Assembly: GCA_029098165.1 (NCBI GenBank)
Contig: JAQXNU010000156.1
Coordinates: 1-36,697, forward strand
DNA from: Clostridiales bacterium
GTDB taxonomy: Bacteria > Bacillota > Clostridia > Lachnospirales > Lachnospiraceae
Reading direction: 5' to 3'
DNA length: 36,697 nt
Positions 1-7,666 of this stretch are shown in pieces. The notes beneath the pieces are model-generated. The model searched no databases. It saw nothing but the letters and a program-made list of their open reading frames with translations, and was not told the DNA's origin. Each line of letters begins with the position of its first letter. Position 1 is the stretch's first letter. The position numbers and the translations under genes were made by a program.

Positions 1-20
1 CTAATTAAATAGAACCAAAT

Positions 21-172
21 AAGGACTGTGAAAAACAGTATAAGAGATGAAAGTAAGTGACGAAGAATCACATAAGAATTTGGCTGCTTTTCCCTTTCGG
101 CCGGACTTAGCCAAATTCTACTATGATTACTCGCCTCTCATGCTCATCTCTTTTGCTGTTTTCACAGCCTTT
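21..172 (-). repeat. Large intergenic hairpin element, copy A
   Basis: Long imperfect palindrome directly after the stop codon of the minus-strand CorC/HlyC gene. The outer arms (21-38 and 156-172) carry CTGTGAAAAACAG-like sequence and its complement. The inner arms are 65-85 and 109-128, with an 11-bp perfect core AGAATTTGGCT/AGCCAAATTCT. The apical loop, 86-108, is 23 nt. Read on the minus strand, the loop matches those of copies B (7501-7660) and C (24590-24750), so the element has the same sense relative to its upstream gene in all three. This copy has the most degenerate middle stem. It could act as a terminator, but the conserved loop is not explained by termination. The first 20 bases of the window show nothing recognisable. 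Confidence 0.85.
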
Positions 173-174
173 TA

Positions 175-1443
175 TTAGTAATCTTTGGGTTCTGGATCTA
201 TTAAGATGTGAACCTTATCAATTCGGTTTTTATCAACTTTTGAAACTGTAAATGTAACATTGTTTTCTTTGATCTGTTCGCCTTCCTCTGGTAAATGATC
301 CAGAAGGTGAATGATATGTCCAGCAATGGAATCATAATCCTCCGATTCCAGTCTAAGATTCATGTATTCATTAATTTCATCAAGTTTTGCAGAACCATCT
401 GCTATATATTCATGGTCACCAATCTGAGTGATGATATCTTCTTCATCTTCATCATATTCATCACGAATTTCTCCGACGATCTCTTCAAGCAAATCTTCGA
501 TTGTGATCAATCCGGCGGTAGCTCCATACTCATCTAGGACGATCGCCATGGAGATGGAATCTTTTCGCATCTCGCCTAACAATTCGCTTGTCTTTTTAAA
601 TTCATAAGTATAATATGGCTCACGCATATAATCTTTTATGTGAAATTTACTTTCATCGTCGCGGAAAAAGAATACATCTTTGAGATTGATAATACCGATA
701 ATATCAAGTTTTTCTTCGGAATAAACGGGTAATCTGGAATACTTCTCTTCACGAAATACTTCAAGTAGTTCGCTATATGTCATATCTATGGTTGCATAAG
801 CCATATCGATTCGAGGAACCATTATGTCTTTAGCAAGAGAATCTCCAAAATCAACCACATTGGTAATCATTTTTCGTTCTTCACTTTCAATAACACCTTC
901 TTCATGGCTGACATCAACAATCGTACGCAACTCATTTTCAGTCATTGTAGCAGTTTTTTTCTTTGGATCTACACGAAGTGCCAATAATAGAATTAAGGAT
1001 AATTTGTTGACAATAAAGATTACTGGTGTTAATACTTGAGTCAACAAATTAATAATCGGTGCATAAACAAGTGCTAATTTTTCTGCATGAATTGTTGCTA
1101 ATGTTTTAGGTGTAATCTCACCAAAAATCAAAATCAACAAGGTAAGGATACCGGTAGCGATACCAGCTGCTTTGTTGCCTAACTGCTCAATTGCAAGTGA
1201 TGTTGCAAGAGAAGATGCGGATAAGTTAACCACATTGTTTCCAATTAGAATGGCACTTAACATTTTACCTGGGTCTTCAATTAATTTGCTTACTACACTT
1301 GCTCGTTTGACACCTTCCTCAACCATGGTTCGAATACGTAACTTATTGACGGTAGTCAAGGCCGTTTCTGCTGATGAAAAAAATGAAGATAATGCTAATA
1401 AGATAAGTAACACGATTAGCTTCGTGGCGACACTGGGGTCCAA
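175..1443 (-). CDS. CorC/HlyC-type membrane protein with DUF21, paired CBS and transporter-associated domains
   Basis: Integral membrane protein of 422 aa, a usual length for the hemolysin C/CorC/MpfA family, whose members are linked to Mg2+ or Co2+ efflux. Residues about 1-170 hold four hydrophobic segments (DUF21), about 200-320 a pair of CBS domains that probably bind an adenine nucleotide, and about 335-420 a CorC_HlyC domain. The start is a TTG at 1441-1443 (product begins MDPSVATK), chosen because an AAGGAG SD site lies 8 nt upstream; no ATG fits better. A consensus promoter lies at 1501-1529. The gene stands alone and its stop codon abuts hairpin element A. The family is secure; ion specificity cannot be read from sequence. 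Confidence 0.9.
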   Translation of the reverse strand: MDPSVATKLIVLLILLALSSFFSSAETALTTVNKLRIRTMVEEGVKRASVVSKLIEDPGKMLSAILIGNNVVNLSASSLATSLAIEQLGNKAAGIATGILTLLILIFGEITPKTLATIHAEKLALVYAPIINLLTQVLTPVIFIVNKLSLILLLALRVDPKKKTATMTENELRTIVDVSHEEGVIESEERKMITNVVDFGDSLAKDIMVPRIDMAYATIDMTYSELLEVFREEKYSRLPVYSEEKLDIIGIINLKDVFFFRDDESKFHIKDYMREPYYTYEFKKTSELLGEMRKDSISMAIVLDEYGATAGLITIEDLLEEIVGEIRDEYDEDEEDIITQIGDHEYIADGSAKLDEINEYMNLRLESEDYDSIAGHIIHLLDHLPEEGEQIKENNVTFTVSKVDKNRIDKVHILIDPEPKDY

Positions 1444-1500
1444 TAAATCATCTCCTTAAAAATAAAATTATTGTATTACAAATAAAGCGTATACATTTTT

Positions 1501-1529
1501 ATTATACTAGGAACGATATCGGGTGTCAA
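1501..1529 (-). promoter_or_regulatory. Consensus vegetative promoter of the CorC/HlyC gene
   Basis: On the minus strand TTGACA (1524-1529) and TATAAT (1501-1506) are separated by exactly 17 bp, a perfect sigma-A-type consensus. The leader to the TTG start is about 50 nt. The strength of the promoter suggests constitutive expression. Confidence 0.85.
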
Positions 1530-1584
1530 TATTTACTAATTTCTGTAAATGATATAGCAAAAACATTCTTGCAGTATTTCGGGT

Positions 1585-1613
1585 GGAAAAATCAAGAAGA
1601 CTATGATATACTG
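1585..1613 (+). promoter_or_regulatory. Possible promoter of the hydrolase-suf operon
   Basis: TGGAAA (1585-1590) and TATACT (1608-1613) are 17 bp apart. Each matches the vegetative consensus at four or five of six positions. It is the best candidate between the divergent minus-strand gene and the hydrolase start at 1692. Confidence 0.45.
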
Positions 1614-1691
1614 TCAATGTTCGTATTATTACATACAGAAAAAGAGAATAATAGGATTTCCTATGTTAACCTTAGGGGGGAATTGAACTAA

Positions 1692-2522
1692 ATGATCTAT
1701 GAAGTTATTAATCTAAAAATAGATGGGTATTCTTTAGATACTCCTGCAAGACTAGAATGTTATCGCCTTGATAATCGGCATAAAGAAGGAATGAATTATT
1801 TACGACCTGCAGTGATTATATGCCCAGGCGGTGGTTATAGTCATTTGTCCAATCGGGAATCAGAACCAATTGCGATGCGATATCTTGCAGCGGGATTTCA
1901 TGCATTTGTATTAAAGTATCATGTTGCTCCAGTGCGTTATCCAGTTGCATTATTAGAATTAGCAAGTAGCGTAAAATTATTACGTGAGCATGCAAAAGAA
2001 TGGGAAATTGATGATTCTAAGATAATCATCAGTGGTTTTTCTGCAGGTGGACATCTGGCAGCGAATCTCGCATGCCATTGGAATCAGGAGTTTATCGCGA
2101 AAACTTTAAATACAACGAAGGAACAGGTACGACCAAATGGTTGTATTCTAGGGTATCCGGTCATAACTTCTGGTGAGTTTGCACATCGTGGGTCGTTTGA
2201 GCATTTACTGGGTGAAGACGAAAACTTGTGGTCACAAGTTTCTTTGGAAACACAGGTTACCGAACAGACACCACCTGTATTCATCTGGAGTACTTTCGAG
2301 GATGCATCGGTTCCGGTTGAAAACTCCTTATTATTTGTATCCGCTTTAAGAAAGCATAAGGTTTCAACAGAATTTCATATGTATCCACACGGTGGACATG
2401 GATTAGCATTAGCAAATGAAGAAACGCAGAATGAAAAAGGAAATAAAGTATTTGTAGAATGTCAGGATTGGATTGATATGGCCATCCGTTGGATTCACAA
2501 ACTGGGAGGAGAACAATGTTAG
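1692..2522 (+). CDS. Alpha/beta hydrolase (esterase/acetylesterase-like)
   Basis: Cytoplasmic protein of 276 aa with no signal peptide, resembling the BD-FAE/Aes-like alpha/beta hydrolases that cleave carboxylic esters such as acetylated or aryl-esterified sugars. Visible motifs are the oxyanion segment CPGGGYSHLS (residues 44-53), the nucleophile elbow GFSAGG (S117), a likely acid D204 in FEDASVPVENS, and H236 in PHGGHG. A strong AGGGGGG SD-like run precedes the ATG. The 3' end overlaps the start of the SufC-like gene by 7 bp, so the two are translationally coupled, although an esterase has no obvious part in Fe-S assembly. The substrate is unknown. Confidence 0.85.
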   Translation: MIYEVINLKIDGYSLDTPARLECYRLDNRHKEGMNYLRPAVIICPGGGYSHLSNRESEPIAMRYLAAGFHAFVLKYHVAPVRYPVALLELASSVKLLREHAKEWEIDDSKIIISGFSAGGHLAANLACHWNQEFIAKTLNTTKEQVRPNGCILGYPVITSGEFAHRGSFEHLLGEDENLWSQVSLETQVTEQTPPVFIWSTFEDASVPVENSLLFVSALRKHKVSTEFHMYPHGGHGLALANEETQNEKGNKVFVECQDWIDMAIRWIHKLGGEQC

Positions 2523-3238
2523 AATTACGCAATATTAACTTTGGAGTAACAGGTACCACCAACAAAGACATCTTAAAAGATGTCAATCTGACGATTGATG
2601 AGAATAAGTTTATCGCAATAACTGGCCCAAATGGTGGCGGTAAATCGACACTTGCAAAGATCATCGTAGGAATTGAAAAACCTAGCTCAGGACAGATTCT
2701 TTTAGATGGTGTGGATATTACAGATTTAAGTATTACAGAGCGTGCCAATATGGGCATTGGATTTGCATTTCAGCAGCCAGTGCGTTTTAAAGGAATTACC
2801 GTAAAGGATTTGATCACATTAGCTGCCGGAAAGAATATCAGTACGGCAAAGGCGTGTGAGTATTTATCCGAGGTTGGTTTATGTGCCAAAGATTATATCA
2901 ATCGTGAAGTAGATGCTTCTCTATCCGGTGGTGAGTTAAAACGTATTGAGATTGCAACGATCATAGCAAGAAAAACGAGAATCTCAGTATTCGATGAACC
3001 AGAGGCTGGAATCGATTTATGGAGCTTTAATAATTTAATCCGCGTATTTGAAAAAATGCATGTGGAGATTCAGGGTTCTATAATCATAATCTCTCATCAG
3101 GAACGTATACTTAATATAGCAGATCAGATTGTTGTCATTGCTGATGGAAAGATCGTAGATGCCGATGAAAAGGACAAGATTCTACCAAAGCTTTTAGGAG
3201 AAAATCCAAATTGTAAATTCTATCAGGGGGAGGCATAA
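2516..3238 (+). CDS. sufC: SufC-like Fe-S cluster assembly ABC ATPase
   Basis: Soluble ABC-type ATPase of 240 aa that would power Fe-S scaffold rearrangement by partnering the SufB/SufD-like protein encoded 3 bp downstream. Walker A is GPNGGGKST (37-45), the Q-loop is near Q86, the ABC signature is LSGGELKR (136-143), Walker B ends in VFDEPEAGIDL (158-168), and the H-loop is H194. No membrane partner is present, which argues against a transporter. The ATG at 2516 is chosen over the in-frame ATG at 2489 because GGGAGGAG lies just upstream and homologues begin at MLEL. It overlaps the hydrolase gene by 7 bp. The arrangement fits the minimal SUF-like (SMS, SmsC) type. Confidence 0.88.
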   Translation: MLELRNINFGVTGTTNKDILKDVNLTIDENKFIAITGPNGGGKSTLAKIIVGIEKPSSGQILLDGVDITDLSITERANMGIGFAFQQPVRFKGITVKDLITLAAGKNISTAKACEYLSEVGLCAKDYINREVDASLSGGELKRIEIATIIARKTRISVFDEPEAGIDLWSFNNLIRVFEKMHVEIQGSIIIISHQERILNIADQIVVIADGKIVDADEKDKILPKLLGENPNCKFYQGEA

Positions 3239-3241
3239 ATC

Positions 3242-4159
3242 ATGGATGCAATACAGAAAGAGTTATTAGCACAAATTGCAGACCTCCACGAAGTTCCACA
3301 GGGGGCATATAATTTTCGAGTAAATGGAGAAGGTGCAGGACGTAGAACGACAGAGCACATTGACATTGTAACAAAAACAGATAAACCAGGAATTGATATC
3401 ATCATCAAACCAGGTACAAAGAATGAAAGTGTTCATATTCCAGTTGTTTTAAGCCAAAGCGGTCTAACGGATATGGTATACAATGATTTTTACATTGGTG
3501 AAGATTGTGATGTAACGATTGTTGCGGGTTGTGGTATTCATAATGGCGGAGATCAAAAGTCCCAGCATGATGGAATTCATAGCTTCCACATTGGGAAGAA
3601 TGCCAAAGTAAAATATGTAGAAAAGCATTATGGAAGTGGCGATGGCACAGGCGAACGTGTATTAAATCCGGAAACAATCGTAGAAATCGACGAAGGCGGT
3701 TATATGATGATGGATACCGTTCAGATCAAAGGTGTAGATTCTACCGTTCGTACAACACGAGCAACCTTAGGAGATAAAGCAACTTTAGTCATCAAAGAAA
3801 AGATTATGACTCATGGAAAACAGTTTGCAAAGACAGATTTTGTAGTCGATTTAAATGGTGAGGATTGCGGCGCTAATGTTGTTTCTCGCTCCGTTGCAAA
3901 GAACGAATCCCATCAGATCTTTTTATCAAGAATAAATGGAAATAATAAATGTATGGGACATACAGAATGTGATGCGATCTTAATGGATCACGGCTGTGTG
4001 ACTGCAATCCCAGAACTTACTGCTAATCATATTGATGCCAGCTTGATTCATGAAGCTGCTATTGGTAAGATCGCAGGAGAACAGCTGATTAAGTTAATGA
4101 CCTTAGGCTTGACCGAGCAGGAAGCAGAAGCTCAGATCGTCAATGGATTCTTAAAGTAG
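3242..4159 (+). CDS. SufB/SufD-family Fe-S scaffold, short (SmsB-like) form
   Basis: A 305-aa scaffold protein, much shorter than classical SufB (about 470-495 aa) or SufD (about 420). It keeps the beta-helical core and the family's C-terminal segment IPELTANHIDASLIHEAAIGK (residues 256-276). C243 in TECDAI falls where SufB places its sulfur-accepting cysteine (QCDS motif), and H270-E271 in IHEAAIG match the conserved end-of-core acid. The gene lies 3 bp after sufC with an SD site (GGGGAGG) inside it. No SufS, SufU, SufE or second SufB/D is present, so a two-protein complex, perhaps with a B-B homodimer, is the simplest reading. Family assignment is firm; grouping with the SMS system is an inference from length and gene order. 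Confidence 0.88.
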   Translation: MDAIQKELLAQIADLHEVPQGAYNFRVNGEGAGRRTTEHIDIVTKTDKPGIDIIIKPGTKNESVHIPVVLSQSGLTDMVYNDFYIGEDCDVTIVAGCGIHNGGDQKSQHDGIHSFHIGKNAKVKYVEKHYGSGDGTGERVLNPETIVEIDEGGYMMMDTVQIKGVDSTVRTTRATLGDKATLVIKEKIMTHGKQFAKTDFVVDLNGEDCGANVVSRSVAKNESHQIFLSRINGNNKCMGHTECDAILMDHGCVTAIPELTANHIDASLIHEAAIGKIAGEQLIKLMTLGLTEQEAEAQIVNGFLK

Positions 4160-4182
4160 CTATGAATTTAAGCGTATTAGAT

Positions 4183-4246
4183 AATAAAAAGTTGAGTATC
4201 GCTTTAGTAATAAAATAATTGCTAAAGCGATACTCAACTTTTTATT
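4183..4246 (+). terminator. 25-bp perfect hairpin terminator after the suf genes
   Basis: Arms 4183-4207 and 4222-4246 pair perfectly over 25 bp with a 14-nt loop. The stem carries an A-run on the left and a T-run on the right, so it can terminate transcription in either direction. It closes the hydrolase-sufC-sufB-like operon. Confidence 0.85.
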
Positions 4247-4278
4247 TATTAAAATCACATTAGGAAGACCAAATATTG

Positions 4279-4345
4279 TTGACAAATTGGAAGATACAGA
4301 ATATATTGGATTTAAACATTTAGATAAATGTCTAAATATCAATAT
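4279..4345 (+). promoter_or_regulatory. Strong promoter overlapped by a 43-bp palindromic operator candidate (ABC exporter operon)
   Basis: TTGACA (4279-4284) and TATATT (4302-4307) are spaced 17 bp. A long AT-rich dyad spans 4303-4345: ATATTG...ACATTTA on the left and TAAATGT...CAATAT on the right, centred on a GA at about 4323, with one mismatch and a small bulge. It covers the -10 box and the predicted transcription start, where a repressor would act. The ArsR/SdpR-type protein encoded at 6752-7036 in the same operon is the natural candidate. The leader to the ATG at 4434 is about 120 nt. Confidence 0.65.
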
Positions 4346-4433
4346 ACAGCCCATACATAAAAGGGTGATGCTTAAGATGTACTTAAATAAGGAAAGATTA
4401 AGTTAGTAATAGATCAGAATAGGAGGGTTTATT

Positions 4434-5144
4434 ATGTTATCCATTAAAAATTACTCGAAAATTTATAAGGGAAATAAGAAGGCCGTTGACAATTTAAGCA
4501 TTGAAGTCGAGGCAGGAGATATTTATGGTTTTATCGGTCATAACGGGGCTGGAAAGACAACGACACTTCGAGCAGTCGTTGGAGTATTAGATTTCGAAGA
4601 AGGAACGATTGAAATCGATGGGGTCAACATTCAAAAAGACCCGGTTGGATGTAAGCAGAAGATGGCATATATCCCTGATAATCCAGATTTATATGAGCAT
4701 CTCACAGGCATTCAGTATCTAAACTTTATTGGCGATCTCTTTGGAGTATCGAAAAAAGATCGAGAAGATCGTATCAAAAAATATTCTGATCTGATGGAGA
4801 TTACATCAAACCTGGGAGACTCGATTGCTTCGTATTCCCATGGTATGAAACAAAAAATAGCGATCATTTCCGCTTTGATTCACGAACCAAAACTTATGGT
4901 GTTAGATGAGCCATTTGTTGGGCTAGATCCAAAGGCAGCACATAGCCTGAAGCAGATAATGAAAGAGATGTGCGCGAATGGATCAGCAATCTTTTTTTCA
5001 ACTCATGTTCTGGAAGTCGCTGAAAAACTTTGTAACAAGATTGCAATCATTAAAGGTGGAAAATTAATTGAATCTGGAAGAACCGAAGATGTTATTGGAA
5101 AGCAGAGTCTGGAAGAAGTATTTCTTGAACTGGTGAATGAATAG
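4434..5144 (+). CDS. ABC exporter ATP-binding subunit
   Basis: ATPase of 236 aa for an ABC-2-type exporter. Walker A is GHNGAGKTT (35-43), the signature is YSHGMKQK (134-141), Walker B is LMVLDE (154-159), and the H-loop is in STHVLE. Sequence style places it with CcmA/BcrA-type drug or peptide exporters. An AGGAGG SD precedes the ATG. The permease starts 9 bp downstream and an ArsR-type regulator follows, so it is probably an inducible exporter. The exported substrate cannot be told from sequence. Confidence 0.88.
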   Translation: MLSIKNYSKIYKGNKKAVDNLSIEVEAGDIYGFIGHNGAGKTTTLRAVVGVLDFEEGTIEIDGVNIQKDPVGCKQKMAYIPDNPDLYEHLTGIQYLNFIGDLFGVSKKDREDRIKKYSDLMEITSNLGDSIASYSHGMKQKIAIISALIHEPKLMVLDEPFVGLDPKAAHSLKQIMKEMCANGSAIFFSTHVLEVAEKLCNKIAIIKGGKLIESGRTEDVIGKQSLEEVFLELVNE

Positions 5145-5153
5145 GAGGCTGCC

Positions 5154-6740
5154 ATGAAACAAATTTTAGTTTTAACACGGATGCAGCTTGGATCCGCTTT
5201 AGATTTTCTGAATTTTGGTCGTAAAAAAGATCGAAAAAAGAATATGAGTGCAGCAACAATACTATTTTTAGGTGCAGCACTATTTGCATTTATTTCTGGA
5301 GCTTATGGATATGCCATGGGGCAGGCAATGCAGCAGATGGGAGAAATTGATGTACTGCCTGGGTTCTTTATGGCAGCAACTTGTATCCTCACTTTAATTA
5401 CTTCTATCTACAAAGCAAAAGGGATTTTATTTGGATTTAAGGATTATGATATGCTAATGTCCTTGCCAGTGAAAGCATCTTATATTGTTGCAAGTCGTTT
5501 ACTACAGCTTTACATTATCAATATGGTATTTGTTGTAGGATTTATGGCACCTTGTTATGTTGTATATGGAATGTTAGCTAATCCAAATCCAATCTTTTAT
5601 GTATATGCATTTATCGCATTAATCTTTATTCCATTAATTCCAATGATTCTTGCGTCTATCATTGGTGTTATTATTGGATATATCAGCAGTCATTTTAAAT
5701 ATAGTAATATTGTAAATATCGTAGTTATGTTGGCAGTTTTAGTCGCTTACTTATTTACAATGTTGAATACGAAGAGTGATGAACAACTCGTTCAAATGGG
5801 AACGATGTTCCGAGATCAGATGATCTCTATTTATCCGCTTGCACGCTGGTTTTTTGATGGAGTTGTTAAGTATGACTTTATCTACTTCGCACTGTTTATC
5901 CTTACTTCGATCCTAGCGTTTGTAGGATTCTCAGTTTTGTTAGGAAAATGTTTTAAAAAGTTAAATACCGTAATTGGTGCAGTTCATTCCGGTACGAAGT
6001 ACAAGATGAAAGAAATGTCTCAAAGTAGTGTATTAAAAGCTTTATATAAGAAAGAAGCAAAGCGCTACTTTACTTGTAACATCTATGTATTTAATACAGG
6101 ATTTGCCCTTGTACTATTACTGATTGCAGCAGTAGGAATTCATGTTGCGAAGATCGAGCAGATTGAGATGATTGTTCATACTCCTGAAGCTGCGACTATG
6201 ATCAGAAACTTTTTGCCTTATGGAATTGCATTTACAACCTGGATGTGTGCTATCTCGGCAAGCTCAATTTCGCTAGAAGGTAAGAATCTGTGGATCTTAA
6301 AGTCAGCACCAATCAAAGCTTCTACGGTACTTCACTCAAAAGTATTATTTCATATAAGTATGACAGTTCCTGTTGCAGTAATTACCACAGTTTCCTTGAT
6401 GATTAAATTCCAATCCACGGGATTCCAAGCAGTCTTAACGTTGTTACTAACCGTTGCTTATTGCTACTTTAGTGCGGTATATGGTTTATTCATTAATCTG
6501 AAGTTCCCAATACTGGAATGGAAGAATGAAACGGTTGTTGTAAAACAAAGTGCAGCTTCTATGATCGCTACGATGAGTTCTCTATTGACCGTGGGGCTGC
6601 CGGTCGTATTTGCGATTGTATTACAGCAGATTGATTTTAATATCATTTCATGTATAACACTTATTCTCGTTGTTGTAATTTCTTTACTTCTACAGAGTTA
6701 TTTAGACAAGAATGCAGATAGAATTATTGCTAAATTATAG
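5154..6740 (+). CDS. ABC exporter permease (putative ABC-2 family)
   Basis: Polytopic membrane protein of 528 aa with about twelve hydrophobic segments arranged as two halves joined by a basic cytosolic stretch (around residues 275-300). It belongs with the large Firmicutes ABC-2-type permeases paired with BcrA-like ATPases. An AGGAGG SD site overlaps the end of the ATPase gene. It forms the transport channel for the 4434-5144 subunit. The substrate is unknown; peptides, antibiotics or lipids are possible by analogy with the family. Confidence 0.82.
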   Translation: MKQILVLTRMQLGSALDFLNFGRKKDRKKNMSAATILFLGAALFAFISGAYGYAMGQAMQQMGEIDVLPGFFMAATCILTLITSIYKAKGILFGFKDYDMLMSLPVKASYIVASRLLQLYIINMVFVVGFMAPCYVVYGMLANPNPIFYVYAFIALIFIPLIPMILASIIGVIIGYISSHFKYSNIVNIVVMLAVLVAYLFTMLNTKSDEQLVQMGTMFRDQMISIYPLARWFFDGVVKYDFIYFALFILTSILAFVGFSVLLGKCFKKLNTVIGAVHSGTKYKMKEMSQSSVLKALYKKEAKRYFTCNIYVFNTGFALVLLLIAAVGIHVAKIEQIEMIVHTPEAATMIRNFLPYGIAFTTWMCAISASSISLEGKNLWILKSAPIKASTVLHSKVLFHISMTVPVAVITTVSLMIKFQSTGFQAVLTLLLTVAYCYFSAVYGLFINLKFPILEWKNETVVVKQSAASMIATMSSLLTVGLPVVFAIVLQQIDFNIISCITLILVVVISLLLQSYLDKNADRIIAKL

Positions 6741-6751
6741 GGAGTGATTAG

Positions 6752-7036
6752 GTGAACGATGTTTTTAAAGCTCTTGCAGATCCAACAAGAAGAAAGATAC
6801 TAGAATTGCTTGCAAGTGGTGATAAAAATGCTGGTGAAATTGCAGATTACTTTCATATAACAAAGCCTTCCATTAGTCATCATTTATCCATCTTAAAAAG
6901 TGCCGAATTGATTTCGGATGTTCGAAAGGGTCAGAATATCGTATATTCGCTAAATACAACCGTATTTCAGGATATGGTGAAGTGGTTTTTTGACGTATCC
7001 AAGAAGACGGATGAGCGAGAAGAAGATCACACATAG
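6752..7036 (+). CDS. ArsR/SdpR-family winged-helix repressor
   Basis: DNA-binding protein of 94 aa opening MNDVFKALADPTRRKILELL, typical of SdpR-type ArsR repressors. The recognition helix region is ITKPSISHHLSILKSAELI (about residues 37-55), followed by the beta-wing RKGQNIVYSL. It has no metal-binding cysteines, so it is not an arsenic or metal sensor. It starts with GTG (6752) after GGGAG. In Bacillus the homologue SdpR is controlled by the membrane protein SdpI, which sequesters it; here the sdpI-like gene just downstream is broken. It probably represses its own operon through the palindrome at 4303-4345 (inference). Confidence 0.88.
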   Translation: MNDVFKALADPTRRKILELLASGDKNAGEIADYFHITKPSISHHLSILKSAELISDVRKGQNIVYSLNTTVFQDMVKWFFDVSKKTDEREEDHT

Positions 7037-7489
7037 GAAAAATCAGTTATTTATTTATAAAGAATCCAGTACCAATTCATTGGGACATCAACTGGAACAT
7101 TGATAGGGAAGCACCAAAAGAAATCGTATTTTTGCTTAGTGCGGCACCAATGCTTCTTTATCTTTTGTTAGCTACAAGAAAAAACTTATACACAACGAGA
7201 AAAGGGAATCGTATTTCGGTTATCGTATGTGTATACTTACTTGTTGCAGTACAATGGATATCCATTGCAACTGCGATAAAGCCAGATCTTAATGCTGGTT
7301 TGTTGTTTCCTTGCATCGTTGGTGTGGCATTGATCACAATAGGCAATCTTTGGTTTATTATTGATTGCTGGAGGAGTCTTTGAGAGCACAATGCTCATTA
7401 TCCTTGCAGCATTTGGATTCATCCTTGTGGTACTTATTTTAATCTATCTATCTTATGTTTATTGGAAGAAAGACCCGGATCGAGAATAG
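7037..7489 (+). pseudogene. Degraded sdpI-like (DUF1648/SdpI) membrane protein gene
   Basis: Directly after the sdpR-like stop, frame 1 can be read as ...NPVPIHWDINWNIDREAPKE (about 7063-7122), recognisable as the DUF1648 opening LPxxxPxHWnxnGxxD of SdpI proteins. Hydrophobic segments follow until a stop at 7381-7383. Frame 2 then continues from about 7361 with LIAGGVFES and a final membrane helix ending VYWKKDPDRE at 7487-7489. There is no ATG, SD site or first membrane helix, and the two reading frames need a shift near 7360. It looks like a gene with an N-terminal deletion and at least one frameshift. Part of it could be read from a TTG at 7132 (83 aa), but there is no SD site. In Bacillus, SdpI gives immunity and releases SdpR repression. 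Confidence 0.7.
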
Positions 7490-7500
7490 GAACATACAAA

Positions 7501-7660
7501 AAGGAGACTGTGAAAAAACTGCAAAAATAAAAGATGAGGAAAGAGTGAGGGAATCACATTAGAATTTGGCTTAGTCCGGCCGATAGGGAAAGGTAGCCAA
7601 ATTCTTATGTGATTCCCTCACTCGCTTGTTCAACACTTAGGCAGTTTTTCACAGTCTTCT
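7501..7660 (+). repeat. Large intergenic hairpin element, copy B
   Basis: Outer arms 7505-7522 and 7641-7657 (GACTGTGAAAAAACTGC and complement, one bulged base). Inner arms 7545-7571 and 7595-7621 are complementary over 27 bp with one mismatch and carry the shared core AGAATTTGGCT/AGCCAAATTCT. The 23-nt apical loop is 7572-7594. It starts about 12 nt after the sdpI-like stop and ends about 10 nt before the argH stop, so it fills the convergent intergenic region. Its loop runs in the sense of the upstream plus-strand operon, as in the other copies. It may also serve as a bidirectional terminator. Confidence 0.88.
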
Positions 7661-7666
7661 TTTCTA

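Noticed and set aside
21-172. Hairpin elements as CRISPR repeats or insertion sequences
   Set aside because: Copies are far apart, single, without spacers or transposase. Flanks show no target-site duplication by eye.
2489-2515. Nine-codon upstream extension of sufC
   Set aside because: The ATG at 2516 has a strong SD directly before it and gives the normal SufC N terminus.
7132-7383. 83-aa TTG-started membrane protein
   Set aside because: Upstream in the same frame lies recognisable DUF1648 sequence, and SdpI-like sequence resumes in another frame after the stop, so a pseudogene explains it better.
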